This document shows, piece by piece, positions 33,985-44,052 of a stretch of 64,000 bases of DNA. Position 1 is the stretch's first letter; every line of letters begins with the position of its first letter. Position numbers and translations under genes: made by a program. Under the pieces are notes generated by a model, which worked only from the letters and a program-made list of their open reading frames with translations, did no database searches and was not told the origin of the DNA. Location of the stretch: assembly GCA_034766995.1 (NCBI GenBank), contig CM068323.1, positions 313,001 through 377,000 of the forward strand. The letters are read 5' to 3'. Source of the stretch: Acanthacorydalis orientalis. Lineage: Eukaryota > Arthropoda > Insecta > Megaloptera > Corydalidae.

Positions 33985-34402
33985 TAAGTTTACGCTGCGG
34001 GGAGAGGGGATTTGGTCAATACATACTTCGTGATTATTCGTATCGATTACTGTGCAGAGTGCTTATCTGGTTTTATCGACACGGACCGTGACGTTAGGTA
34101 ATATTACTTCTCTATATGACTTCTTTTCTTAGGAGGTTCTCCTCCATAGGTGGGAGTGGGTTTTGTCTGATGGAGAATAATGGAATTTAATTTTCTGATG
34201 ACCTCGGAATGATTTGAGTCCACCTTATAAGGAGTTTGATCGAGAAGTCGAGCAGCATTCCCTATAACGAATCTCAATTAACAGTACTTTTGAAAGACTC
34301 GTTTGGCGGTACCGCCAAAACCGTACTGGTGAGTGTACACTTAGTAATAGGCTTTTATTTGAATACATGAAAACAATAAGTACAAGCACTTAATACACGT
34401 AG

Positions 34403-34471
<69 letters not shown>

Positions 34472-34783
34472 CAGCGGCAGTGGCTAAATTTGGGCAAACC
34501 ATCAACCAGCTGAAAGATAAAATCAATATGATTGAAAATAAGGTTGATTCTAATCATTCTGAAGTCATCAGAAAATTAAATTCCATTATTTATTCTCCAT
34601 CAGACAAAACCCACTCCCACCTATGGAGGAGAACCTCCTAAGAAAAGAAGTCATATAGAGAAGTAATATTACCTAACGCCACGGTCCGTGTCGATAAAAC
34701 CAGATAAGCACTCTGCACAGTAATCGATACGAATAACCACGAAGTATGATTGACCAACGCCCCCCTCCCCCCATCGTAAACTT
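33985..34783. repeat. Large inverted repeat, ~200-bp arms
   Basis: The left arm (33985-34205) is nearly the exact reverse complement of the right arm (34558-34783): shared blocks include GGTCAATCATACTTCGTG-like sequence, TTATCTGGTTTTATCGACAC, CTTAGGAGGTTCTCCTCC and TGGGTTTTGTCTGATGGAGA. The 350-bp centre contains an AT array (34405-34470) and a short plus-strand frame. It sits between the gypsy protease and RT relics: either a foldback element or an inverted duplication. Confidence 0.8.
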
Positions 34784-35787
34784 AGACGAAATTCAAACAT
34801 TTGAACAAGTGGACTCGGTCGACACGAGCAGCTTCGCCAAAATTAAAATCAACACAAGTAGACACGAATTGTCCAATCAAAATATCCGCTCGGAACACCT
34901 GAACGATGACGAAACGAAACCTCTATTCTAAATCTGTCAAAAATACAGCGACGTATCTCATCTCCCACGAGATTAATTAACCTGTACTACTGCCGTCACT
35001 CACAAGGTGCCCGTCACGAATCCTACCCCAATATTCTCCGAATCATGCAGGTACACCAAAATCGACGAGCAAGAGGTAAACAAACAAATCGATCAAATGC
35101 TCGATCAAAATATTACACGACCGTCTACCTCTCCTTGGTCCTCTCCGGTCCGGGCTGTGCCTAAAAAGTTGGACGCCTCGGGTGAGAGAGAGTGGCGCAT
35201 CGTAATAGACTACCGAAAACTAAATGAAATAACGGTAGGCGACGCATATCCGCTACCAAACGTCGAAGACACTTTAGGCCAATTATGTCAGTCCGAATAT
35301 TTCACATTAGACCTAGAGTCAGGCTTCCACCAAATTGAAACGGAGCCATCAGACAAACAAAAGACAGCATTTACGACACCACTACGGATTCAATCGTATG
35401 CCATTTCCTTTAAAACACGCGCCAGCCAATTTTCAAAGGCTGATGAACAATGTCTTGACCGGGATCCAAGGTGTTAAGTGCTTCGTTTACCTGGACGACA
35501 TTGTTATTTATGGAAAATCCCTTCGGGACCGTAACAACAAATCATTAGAAGTGTTCCAAAAATTAAGCGAAAACAATCTAAGACTATACAACTCGACAAA
35601 TGCGAATTCACGAGAGAAGAAGTCGCATGCCTGGGCCACGTTATCCCAGACGAAGGCGTACAAGCGAACCCAGACAAAATCTAAGCGATTAAAAGTCCTC
35701 AAAACCCACAAGAGATTAAATCCTTCCTCGGTCTAGTCGGATACTACAGGAAATTCATGCGCCAATTTTCAAAGATTTCAAAGCCGC
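34784..35787 (+). pseudogene. Ty3/gypsy reverse-transcriptase relic
   Basis: Gypsy-clade pol. Pieces in order: an EEKE-like linker ending ICQKYSDVSHLP, then EEEVNKQI-type MLDQNITRPSTSPWSSPV (about 35097), WRIVIDYRKLNEITVGDAYP (35192), LDLESGFHQIETEPSDKQKT (motif A region, 35310), a frame change near 35390, NFQRLMNNVLTGIQGVK (35432) and FVYLDDIVIYG (motif C, 35485). It continues to [15 protein letters not shown] near 35740. The catalytic YLDD is intact. Several frameshifts and a stop at 35683-35685 inactivate it. It is cut off by the LTR that starts at 35788. Confidence 0.9.
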
Positions 35788-36187
35788 CGTTCCGGATTCG
35801 GAGAATCCCGAATGGTTAGTAAATTTAAGACTGGTCTATTCCATCCCTGCACGGCCGGGCCGTGTGCAACAGTACGTCCCTTCCCTCCGGCAACGTGAAC
35901 TATTCGGGACTGACCGTGCATTTTTATGTACGGTCGCCAGGACCCCCCGCCAGTGTATCAGTTCATGAGTCAGTACATCATCGAACCGCGAGAGAGACTG
36001 CAGCGGCGACGCCGTGCTCCTCTGCAGTATTCGCTCTTTCATTCTTTACCATTTCTACCCTGTTGTGTTATTATTCAATCGTAAATTGAATAATAAAGTT
36101 CGTATTCTTTTGAACTTCTACTCGATCCTTTCTCTATTCGCGTGCGACCGTGGCCCGCCGAATCGGGCCACAGAAAAAGCGCGAACA
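35788..36187 (+). mobile_element. BEL/Pao-type LTR, 400 bp
   Basis: Same family as 29809-30207: start CGTTCCGGATTCGGAGAATC (TG mutated to CG), shared GTGTGCAAC block near 35865, AATAAAG near 36090, a TGGCCCGCCGAATCGGGCCA hairpin near 36150, and end GCGCGAACA. No matching 5-bp flanks, so the target duplication is lost or the LTR recombined. It interrupts a gypsy pol relic. Confidence 0.8.
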
Positions 36188-36239
36188 GGTAGTAAGGCCG
36201 AGTCGATAGCCAAACTGGACGAATGCGCTTAGACCAGAG

Positions 36240-37960
36240 AGTGGACAGTTTTAGACGACGACGAATCAAATAATAGCTTCAGAGGCATTACGAACACTGC
36301 GATGCAACGGCGAGAAATGGAACTGATTGCGCGTGAGAAAGGGCTGGCTGTGCGAGAGCTAGCGATCGCGCGGCAAGAACTCGAGTGGTTAGGAAAAATT
36401 CGTTCGGTAAATAGATCTTCTGATCGACGCGGAAGTGAAAGAGCGGACTCAAGTGATCTAAAAGGGGCGTTCGAGATGGTGACGCTGCGGGCACACCGGG
36501 TGCCGACAAACAGTTTCGCCGAGAGTAGAGACGAAACCAACCGCAAACGAGGCGAAAGACGGCGGGCCCTCCGGCAGTGGCGACTTGCCCAGGTGTGATC
36601 CGTTACAGCAGCTGCCAGGAGGATGGGTGTCTGTTACGAGCGTGCACCGGGCCAAAGGGGAGCCCGTCGTCCTACCGATGCGGCGGGGACGACCACTTTC
36701 CGAGAGAGTGCACAGAATCCGGACGGACGGCCGCGTCCGACGTAGGTTGTATAGACGGTGCGCACTGTGTGAACGAAGCGCAGGATAGTGCGAATACCGA
36801 TGTGTCTGGTGAGAAAGATGGTCCAGCTGATGAACTGGAAATTAATCAGAAAACCGGAAATTAACGAAGAAATTGAACTCATCCCAAAAGACCATCGACC
36901 ATATTTCATTTTTCTCAGAGAAGGATAGCGTGCGCGGAGGAGTTAGACGTTAGAAAAAAAACCGGACGAGTTATTTTAGATAATAAGATCGTTCGACCAA
37001 GCGAATCTGAGCACGCGACACCCGATCGTGCTCTTTAAAGAGAAAAACGGTGGGACGCGAATGCGCGTGGACCAGAGGACACTGAACTTTTATCAAGCTC
37101 GCGACAATCGTCCGACACCGGTCATAGAGGATCAGACGGATTTATTCGAGGGTGAAATGTGTTTCAGTCTGTTAGATTTAAAAGACGGTTCTTATCACGT
37201 GCGCGTGACCGATGGATCGGCGAAGAATGCCGCGTTTGTTACGCCATTAGGTATAAAACCAGCACCCGCTATATTCATTCATTTAGTGCATAAAGTGTTA
37301 GATTATCACTAAAGACACGTTTTGTTTTTCGTTTAAAACAGCGACATTTTTCATATTATATTGATTTTCAACTACCAAACTGGAGATTTGCGGTAAATTT
37401 TTGTTTCTGTTATTTCAATAAAAGTAAGATAGTCGTGTATAACACGGAACATGTATACATTACCGGTATATTTTGTGAAATTATCACTAAAAATACTTTT
37501 TTTCGCTTGAAACAGCGACATTATCAAATGGAAAAGACTCGATAGATGAGGGCGAAGTGGTAACGCACACGGACGACTTCGTGGTGGCCAACAGTGGCTA
37601 TCGAGCATCATTTACAGGTGTCGAGAGACATTTTCGGATTGTTCGCGAAGAATAATCTTGCAATAACAGTTGATATAAGTGTAAGATTCTGTTCGCCGAG
37701 ATCGAGCCTGTAGGTCATCCGGGGTTTCACAGAAACGGTCACGTCCGACGAACGGCGGAATTGAAGCGGCGACGAACTTTCCGATTCCGACTAGCGTTAG
37801 GGACGCACGAGCGTTCGTGGGGTCGGGCTCACTCTCTCGTCGGCTCATGGAGAACTTTTCCATAATAGCTGGACCACTGTATGATCTGTTGCGTAAGGGT
37901 GCGAAATTTGCGTTCGGCGAGAGAGAACTCGAGTCGTTCGAGGCTCTCAGACGTTAGTCG
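36240..37960 (+). pseudogene. Ty3/gypsy gag-pol relic, second element
   Basis: A charged, helical gag-like frame (36302-36598) rich in Arg/Glu is followed by a degenerate zinc knuckle, YRCGGDDHFPREC (about 36680), that lacks its first Cys. The RT follows: NKIVRPSESEHATPIVLF (near 36980), RMRVDQRTLNFYQARDNRPT (37060), CFSLLDLKDGSYHVRV (motif A, 37165) and AAFVTPLGI. Motif C is lost after 37312. Downstream pieces resemble the RT-RNase H connection: HLQVSRDIFGLFAKNN near 37610, AGPLYDLLRKGAKFAFGERE near 37870 and ESFEAL near 37935. Many frameshifts. The group differs from the relic at 34784. Confidence 0.8.
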
Positions 37961-38340
37961 GCAGTTGCCCCGCCCACATGTGTAAAGGAATGGGTTCATA
38001 CGCGAAACATTTTTTAAGTGATCAAAGGACTACGGTACAACAACACAGTACAGTTATAACATAAGCCCTAGCGTAAAACAGTTTGTTTCTTTCTGATGTA
38101 TAAAAAGAAAAACTGAAATGAATCAACAACGTTGTCATTTATTAAAATATCTTTTACAACAAACGTTGTTCGTAAAAAACCAGATGTTACATAGAAATAG
38201 AACGGTCGTGAGTGTAATAAGACTCTCGAGTAGTGAGTGCACTTGTATATATTTATCGCTATTATGAATCACAACTTGTCACACCATATTTTGTACCTTA
38301 TCTGGATCTCATCTTATGTCTTGCAGTGATATAATTTATA
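37961..38340. other. Gene-free stretch
   Basis: Nothing recognised. AT-rich, between the gypsy relic and the MADF exon. Confidence 0.4.
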
Positions 38341-39428
38341 AACTGAACAGGTGCGAATACGCGAGACAGAAATCGAAAAATCGATAGAGGCAGTACGTAG
38401 TAGCCGGGTGTTTCTATATGACTTCCGGTCGCCGGACTATGGAGATGCGCGGATGAGGAACAACGCACGGGAGCAAACAGGAGAAGAATCGAATACGGAC
38501 CGTACGTATTTTTTAATGTTATTACACTCATTGATTCGTGTACGGAAATCACTTCGAATCTCGATCATGTCCTCGCCGTATCACGGTCGCCTACCATAAG
38601 TACGGACGGTCCCACACGGTTCGGGAATCGCCACGGATCGTTAAATCTTTCGTTCGGCGTCGGCATGAAAATCGGATTCGATCCCTTCCGAGCAGCGTCG
38701 CGAACAGTTATGACTATCGGTCCTCTGCCGTGCGATAACCGAACGCGAAGCTCTCGGAAAAGTTTTCGGTGGTAATAAATCTAAAAATAAAATATTCAAT
38801 TTGAAAAGTTTCGCGAACAATGTTAACCTTACTTTACTTTTTTCAGCTCAAGAAGTGAAAGAAAAATGGGAGAAGCTAAGAAGATGTTATATGAACGCAC
38901 TGAGTCGGCGACGGCGGAAAAAAGTGGAGACGCCGCAAGGCGAATTATCCCGTGGAAGTTCGAAAAACGGATGTCTCTCTCGATGCCATCGATTCATACC
39001 CGAAGGACGATAACGAACGTAAAAGATTATGAGAATTCGACTTCGCCCCCCACCTCTGACAGCGAAGTACAACGTACAGTTTCCGACGATATCGACGTCG
39101 GAGACGAGAATCACCTCGGCGAAGATGATTCCGTCTGCCACTTCGACGAAGTATAACCCGATCGCATCTACCGGCAGCCGGCGAAACAACAACACAAAAC
39201 AACAATCAAACCATCTCGGAAATGCTTGAAATTACGAAGCAAAATGCAGCAAGGAGGCAGGAAAAACGCAATCGGAAAGACGCAAGAAATGCATCGGACG
39301 AGATGGACTTATTTCTTCTGAGTTCATCGAAAGCAGCAAAAACATTACCTGCCAAGACGCGAATTAAAGTTAAATCAGAAGTAAGCAAAATTATATTCGA
39401 CGAGCAAATCGCATCCATTAGACAGTGA
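38341..39428 (+). pseudogene. MADF-BESS DNA-binding protein relic, with intron
   Basis: Exon 1 (about 38341-38501) reads EIEKSIEAVRSSRVFLYDFR then SPDYGD, the N-terminal MADF helices. A donor GTACGT at 38502 and an acceptor TTTTTTCAG at 38838-38846 bound a 345-bp intron. Exon 2 continues in phase with QEVKEKWEKLRRCYMNALSR. A lost base in the six-A run near 38920 shifts the frame before IIPWKFEKRM, the end of MADF. A further shift leads to the BESS motif DEMDLFLLSSSKAAKTLP (about 39298). Such MADF-BESS genes are host transcription factors or the accessory ORF of PIF/Harbinger elements; nearby Harbinger transposase favours the latter. Confidence 0.75.
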
Positions 39429-39917
39429 TAACTAGTAAATAAACAGATTAAGTTCAGAAAATAGTTGTTCTGCGTTATTTACCTTAAACGTTCTTGCATG
39501 TAATAGCACGTTGGTTATCGCGAAAAAAAAAACACTTCGCTACGAAGATCTGCGCATTAGACATATGTAAAGTACTCCTGTGAAACCTTATTTCACATAT
39601 TTTAAAAGGGTTCAGTGACCGGTGCAGGTAACAACAAAAAAAAAACAATATATCTCTACCTGATGTTAAAATGACAGGACAACTTCAAGACTTTCAAAGG
39701 TTAGTATCAGATACCCTTGCAGACAACAATGAAAGTCTACTGAATCATGCTAGATTGAGCCAAAAGTATTCAGCAAAGACAGATGACATATGTTATAAAC
39801 TACGTTTCGACACGTTGGAACGAATCGTGTGTCAATCGACAGCTTTAACATCGAGGTGGTCGTTTTATGTACCAGTTGTCGGTAGGATCTTTTGATTCGT
39901 TTCTTATGACGAGTATA
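39429..39917. other. Short unrecognised frame region
   Basis: The plus-strand frame at 39671-39895 (74 codons) begins MTGQLQDFQRLVSDTL and has no motif I recognise. Nothing else seen. Confidence 0.3.
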
Positions 39918-40086
39918 TAGCCGAGCATTTTAATTCAGAGCCTCCGGACCTTTATGAAAGAGGAATTGAAATGTTGACTGAGAGATGGAAGAAGATTGTA
40001 TTTAACGAGCGGAATTATATGTGGAACGACATTCTTTTCTGGTACACCTAATAATAATTATATCATCATAGAAGACGACGCCGCAG
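39918..40086 (+). repeat. mariner transposase tail, duplicated copy 1
   Basis: 169 bp about 95% identical to 40835-41003. It encodes NSEPPDLYERGIEMLTERWK, the C-terminal signature of mariner transposases, plus some 3' UTR. Both copies end at GACGACGCCGCAG. Confidence 0.8.
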
Positions 40087-40640
40087 CGGTGCCCTGCGTC
40101 AGACACCTCGCTCAGTGTGCCCGTGTTAGTTACCACTCGGTTCACACGTCGCTGTACACTTTTGTTTGTTAACAAACAAACGCATTATTTTTTAAATTGT
40201 GTTTTCGTGAATTACGATCCCAATTCAGGCAACACCCTATCCCTTATATCGAGCCACCATCGCAATTAAGAGATTTTGGAACAGTCTACGATTTATTAGA
40301 TTTGATGATGCTAATACTCGAAGAGCTCCTATCGAAGAGGACAAATCTGCTCCCGCACGAGATATTTGAACGATGTCGTGTTCAAACTTAACTACAACGT
40401 ATAAACCAACAGAATATGCCTGACGATTGACGAGCAGCTTTACCCCATATACATATTGTTCAACACAGTGGACAATACATTTTTTCTAATAGTGTTCGTT
40501 TCCCGAGAGAAATTCGCCTTTCATTTACATACAATCGCATCTGCAATGAAGAGCATCACCTCTCAGCGAAGATGATGCTCTCACAGCTGCTTCGACGATG
40601 TGATCGCGATTAAAGTGATACATTGTAAATATTTTTTAGA
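40087..40640. other. Gene-free stretch with a 20-bp perfect palindrome
   Basis: TTTGTTTGTTAACAAACAAA at 40161-40180 is its own reverse complement. A 64-codon frame (40197-40391) begins MCFRELRSQFRQHPIPYIEP and is unrecognised. Confidence 0.4.
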
Positions 40641-40644
40641 ATAC

Positions 40645-41003
40645 GACGAAAGCCACAAAGACGTGCGACCACATGTTTTACAAAGGACAAAATTAAAAGG
40701 TTAGGATGGATAACAATTCAACATCCTCGCCCGTACTCTCCAGAACTGACGCCGTTGGATTACCATATTTGCAGGTCGATGCGACATTTTTTAGATGGTA
40801 AAAAAATTAAGTGATCAAGATGTCGAAGATGCACTAGCCGAGCATTTTAATTCAGAGCCTCCGGACGTTTATGAAAGAGGAATTGAAATGTCGACTGAGA
40901 GATGGAGGAAGACTGTATTTAACGAGCGGAATTATATCCGGAACGACATTCTTTTCTGGTACACCCAATAATAATTATATCATCATAGAAGACGACGCCG
41001 CAG
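40645..41003 (+). pseudogene. mariner transposase C-terminal relic
   Basis: Plus-strand fragment. RPHVLQRTK (second catalytic region, near 40667) is followed by IQHPRPYSPELTPLDYHI (third Asp region, near 40720), MRHFLDGKKIK (40780), and then NSEPPDVYERGIEMSTERWR (40849). One stop and one or two frame changes. The last 169 bp are repeated at 39918-40086. The N-terminal half is absent. Confidence 0.8.
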
Positions 41004-41259
41004 GCGCCACCGCCACATTGTATACTTGCAGCAGAAACGGACACCCATATCCTTATCGTGTGTGTCCGATTCCTGCACTAAAGACACTAAGGGCTCAGAG
41101 TGCCACCGAGGTATACGTCGTGTCATCCGTGAAAGAGGCCGCCGCGAGTTTTTATCACAAGCGACCTTATTTTGTCAGAACTCGTTAAAAATCGAAGCAG
41201 TACAGGCCGACGGCCGGTTCGGCGATACGATACCGACAAACGTACAGCGTAGGCCGCCG

Positions 41260-41400
41260 GAGATTTAATCGGATTTTCATGCCGACGCCGAGTGGAAACA
41301 TTCGGAAAACGCCGGCGGAAAAATTTAAAAATCCGTGGCAATTCGCAAACCGCGTAGCAGCGATTGACGGGGAAGCAGCATATCACCGTGAAGTGTCACG
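41260..41400 (+). pseudogene. PIF/Harbinger transposase catalytic fragment
   Basis: FMPTPSGNIRKTPAEKFKNP then WQFANRVAAIDGEAAY. The AIDG block contains the first catalytic Asp of the Harbinger DDE nuclease (usual form GAIDGKH). It overlaps in content, and extends past, the point where the transposase relic at 43258 stops. Sequence before it (41004-41255) is unrecognised. Confidence 0.65.
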
Positions 41401-41579
41401 TACTGACATGTCGCGGCACGACATGCAGCCAAATGTACCGTCACGTGTTGTAGGGTTGCACACCTATCACACGCGTGACTGTCACGTTTTGTATTGCGCG
41501 CCGCGCGAACACAATTGACAGGACTTGTGTTTGCGCGCCACTATCATATAGTTGGATTGATTTTACTATTGAAATTATA

Positions 41580-43258
41580 ATGGAGAGCGAAACAAGTAGT
41601 CCTTCCGAGTTCGATGAAGGAGTAGCAAGTATTTGGGTAATAGTTCAGATAGATCACTTTGGTGAAAACGCACTGTAAAAATTCAAATTTCTTGCTAAAT
41701 CGATTAATTACAATGTAAAACGTGATTTAAAGTCAGGAAAGTAGCAGTTTTTCAATAAATACGAAAAAAATGTAAAAAAAGTGTCTCAGTGTCAGATGGT
41801 ACAAACTGCAATTTATCGCCAAAAAGGCCTTTTTTATCTCAAAAAGGGCTTGTACATTAAACAATTACCGGTAAAAGTACCAAATAATCACTTGTATAAT
41901 ACATTTTGCTACATTTAAAAGCGAAAAAGTACGCGTAAGAAACTTAATGAAAGTAGATGTTTGCGTGATTCGCTATGTCATTCTTTCGTGCAGCACATCG
42001 TTATGGCGCGTTCGTATGCGTTTAAGCAAGTGACGTTTTTAGGACAGAGGGGTGTGGAAGGAGTCTTCTTAATTATATACGGGTGACAGGTTAGGAGACC
42101 GTGAGGTGTGACGGTGAGGTGAGAGTGACGAAGGGGTGGGGAAGGAGGCCTATTTTTAATGTTATACATTACGATAAATGTCGACTACTTAAAACGTTCA
42201 CTTTAAAAGCGTCACTAAATTACACGCATACAAACGCACTACAACGGATGCGTATGCATATGGCTGCGCCGCGCAGAATGGAAACAGTTGGAGTCACGTC
42301 AATGTCTACTTTCATTAATTTTCTACGCACAGTTTTTTTCTTTCAAAACGTAAGAAAATATATTGTGCAAGTGGTTATTTACTGCTTATACCACTAATTT
42401 TTTACTGGAAAAACGTTTTTTGAGATAAAAAAAGCCCTTTTTTGAGATAAAAAAGACATTTTGCAGTTCCGTACCATCTGTCTGTGGAGCACTTTTTTTT
42501 ACATTTTTTTCATATTATTTATTGAAAAAGTGTTACTTTCCCGACTTTCAATCACGTTCTACATTCTAATTAATCGATTTAGCAACAAATTTGAATTTTT
42601 ACAGTGCGTTTTCACTAAAGTGATCATTCTGAACCATTACCAGTATTTGTACTGTGATAGCTCATAATCGAATTCATAGGAAAAGAATGTGTGGGTTCAT
42701 GACCTAAATTTAAAAAGAAAAGAGAAGGGCGAGTTCCATCGCCTTGTGAAGGAGCTTCAAGAGCACCCCGATCGGTACGAGATGTACTTCAGGATGTCGA
42801 AAGAGAAGTTCGAGTACCTGCGTCGCTTTATCAAAGAGAATATAAGATCCGAGAACACGCAAATGCGAGAAGCCATCGGTACGGAAGAAAAACTCGCCCT
42901 GTGTTTAAGGTAAATTCAACACGAAGCAACTGTCTTAATTTATTTATTTATTATTTTCTTGTAATGCTATGACTATACGTTATACTTCACTGTCAGCGAC
43001 TGTAAAATGCGACATTCACCGTGCAGCATCTCCACTTTTTTCTGCCGTTTACAAAACTTTAAATTGAATATTTTATTTTTAGATTTCTTGCCACCGGAAA
43101 CTGTTACGAGAGCTTTGCGTTCAGTCATCGCATGGGACTTAGCACGGTAGGACCGATAGAACTGTTTGCGATGCTACTTGGACAAGATTAAGTTCGATTT
43201 TCATGCCGACACCGAATGAAAACATTTGGAAACCATCGGCTGAAAAATTTAACAATTT
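41580..43258 (+). pseudogene. PIF/Harbinger transposase relic with intron and foldback insert
   Basis: A possible N-terminus starts at ATG 41580 (MESETSSPSEFDEG), is broken by the foldback element at 41620-42660, and continues as WVHDLNLKRKEKGEFHRLVK (42691 on), YFRMSKEKFEYLRRFI and EEKLALCLR. A donor at 42910 (AAG|GTAAAT) and acceptor ending 43082 (TTTTTAG) give a 173-bp intron. Exon 2 reads in phase FLATGNCYESFAFSHRMGLS, the classic Harbinger block. A frameshift near 43165 precedes FMPTPNENIWKPSAEKFNN, after which homology stops at about 43258. The catalytic region is missing here. Confidence 0.8.
41620..42660. mobile_element. Foldback (long-TIR) element, ~1.04 kb
   Basis: The two halves are reverse complements over about 430 bp each. 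The outer arms share GATCACTTTRGTGAAAACGC, TGTAAAAATTCAAATTT and AATCGATTAAT. The middle parts share AATGAAAGTAGA and ATTTTGCTAC-like blocks; divergence is roughly 20-25%. The centre lies near 42040-42170. No coding sequence of its own. Ends are approximate. Confidence 0.8.
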
Positions 43259-43744
43259 AATGATAATAATTAATATTATATTGTAATGACACGGACGACG
43301 TATCCCTCTCTCACACACTCCCATGCCACAATAAAACACGCGCGCGTTTCATCCGGTCTCGAAGATTATCGAAGGAAATAATCAAATAAAAATACATAAT
43401 GAACGATTTTCAACTAGGTATTCAGCAGCTGCTCCACGGTAAAATGTTTTCGAAACGTGTCAGCGCTGCGTGCCGGAAATGCACGAATGCCCATCACCGA
43501 CCGCATTTTGTAAACGGATGGACGACGTGTTCGATGCATCGAACTCTGCAAGGAGTGTGCATAAGCGCTGTAGAAAACGCTACGGAAAACTGTCTGAACG
43601 GACGGGCTCCCCCGTAGTCGCAAAAAGAGCCGAGCGCAATTTGTGACGACCGGCCGCCTTTGTGCCTACGACGTTTAAAAGAAATTCACGAATGTAAATA
43701 GTTCTCTTATGTATATCACGAATCGATTAAAAATCGAATCGTGT
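43259..43744. other. Unrecognised stretch
   Basis: CpG-bearing sequence. The 43399-43617 frame contains Cys and His residues (CRKCTNAHHRPHF) that could be the remains of a zinc motif, but I cannot assign it. Confidence 0.3.
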
Positions 43745-43934
43745 TTCGTAAATTAAATTCTATCGCCGTGAAGGAGAGATACCCTTTACCGTTAATGGAA
43801 GATCGAGTCACCGCTGGTTCACGACTCTCGATCTCGGATCAGGTTATCGTCAAATAACATTAGCCGAAGGCAGCCGAAAACATAAAGGACTCGTCACACC
43901 GGACGGTCACTTACGATACACGCGAGCTGTCATT
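43745..43934 (+). pseudogene. Ty3/gypsy RT fragment
   Basis: LNSIAVKERYPLPLMED (43757 on), then in a second frame RWFTTLDLGSGYRQITL (motif A region, near 43811), then KHKGLVTPDGHLRYTR. A short internal piece of gypsy reverse transcriptase with one frameshift. Confidence 0.8.
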
Positions 43935-44052
43935 TAACCCTATAGCATAGTCGTCTAATTAAGCCTCATCTTAGAATAAATACATACGTAGTATTAATTA
44001 TACGATGTCTAGACGATAAGAGTGCTCGTAAACAGAACGATAAATTTAATTA
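43935..44052 (+). repeat. Dispersed repeat TAACCCTATAGCATAGT, copy 1
   Basis: Shares TAACCCTATAGCATAGT, ATGTCTAGACGATAAGA and GTAAACARAACKATAAATT with 47417-47512 in the same orientation. Non-coding and of unknown class. Confidence 0.65.
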
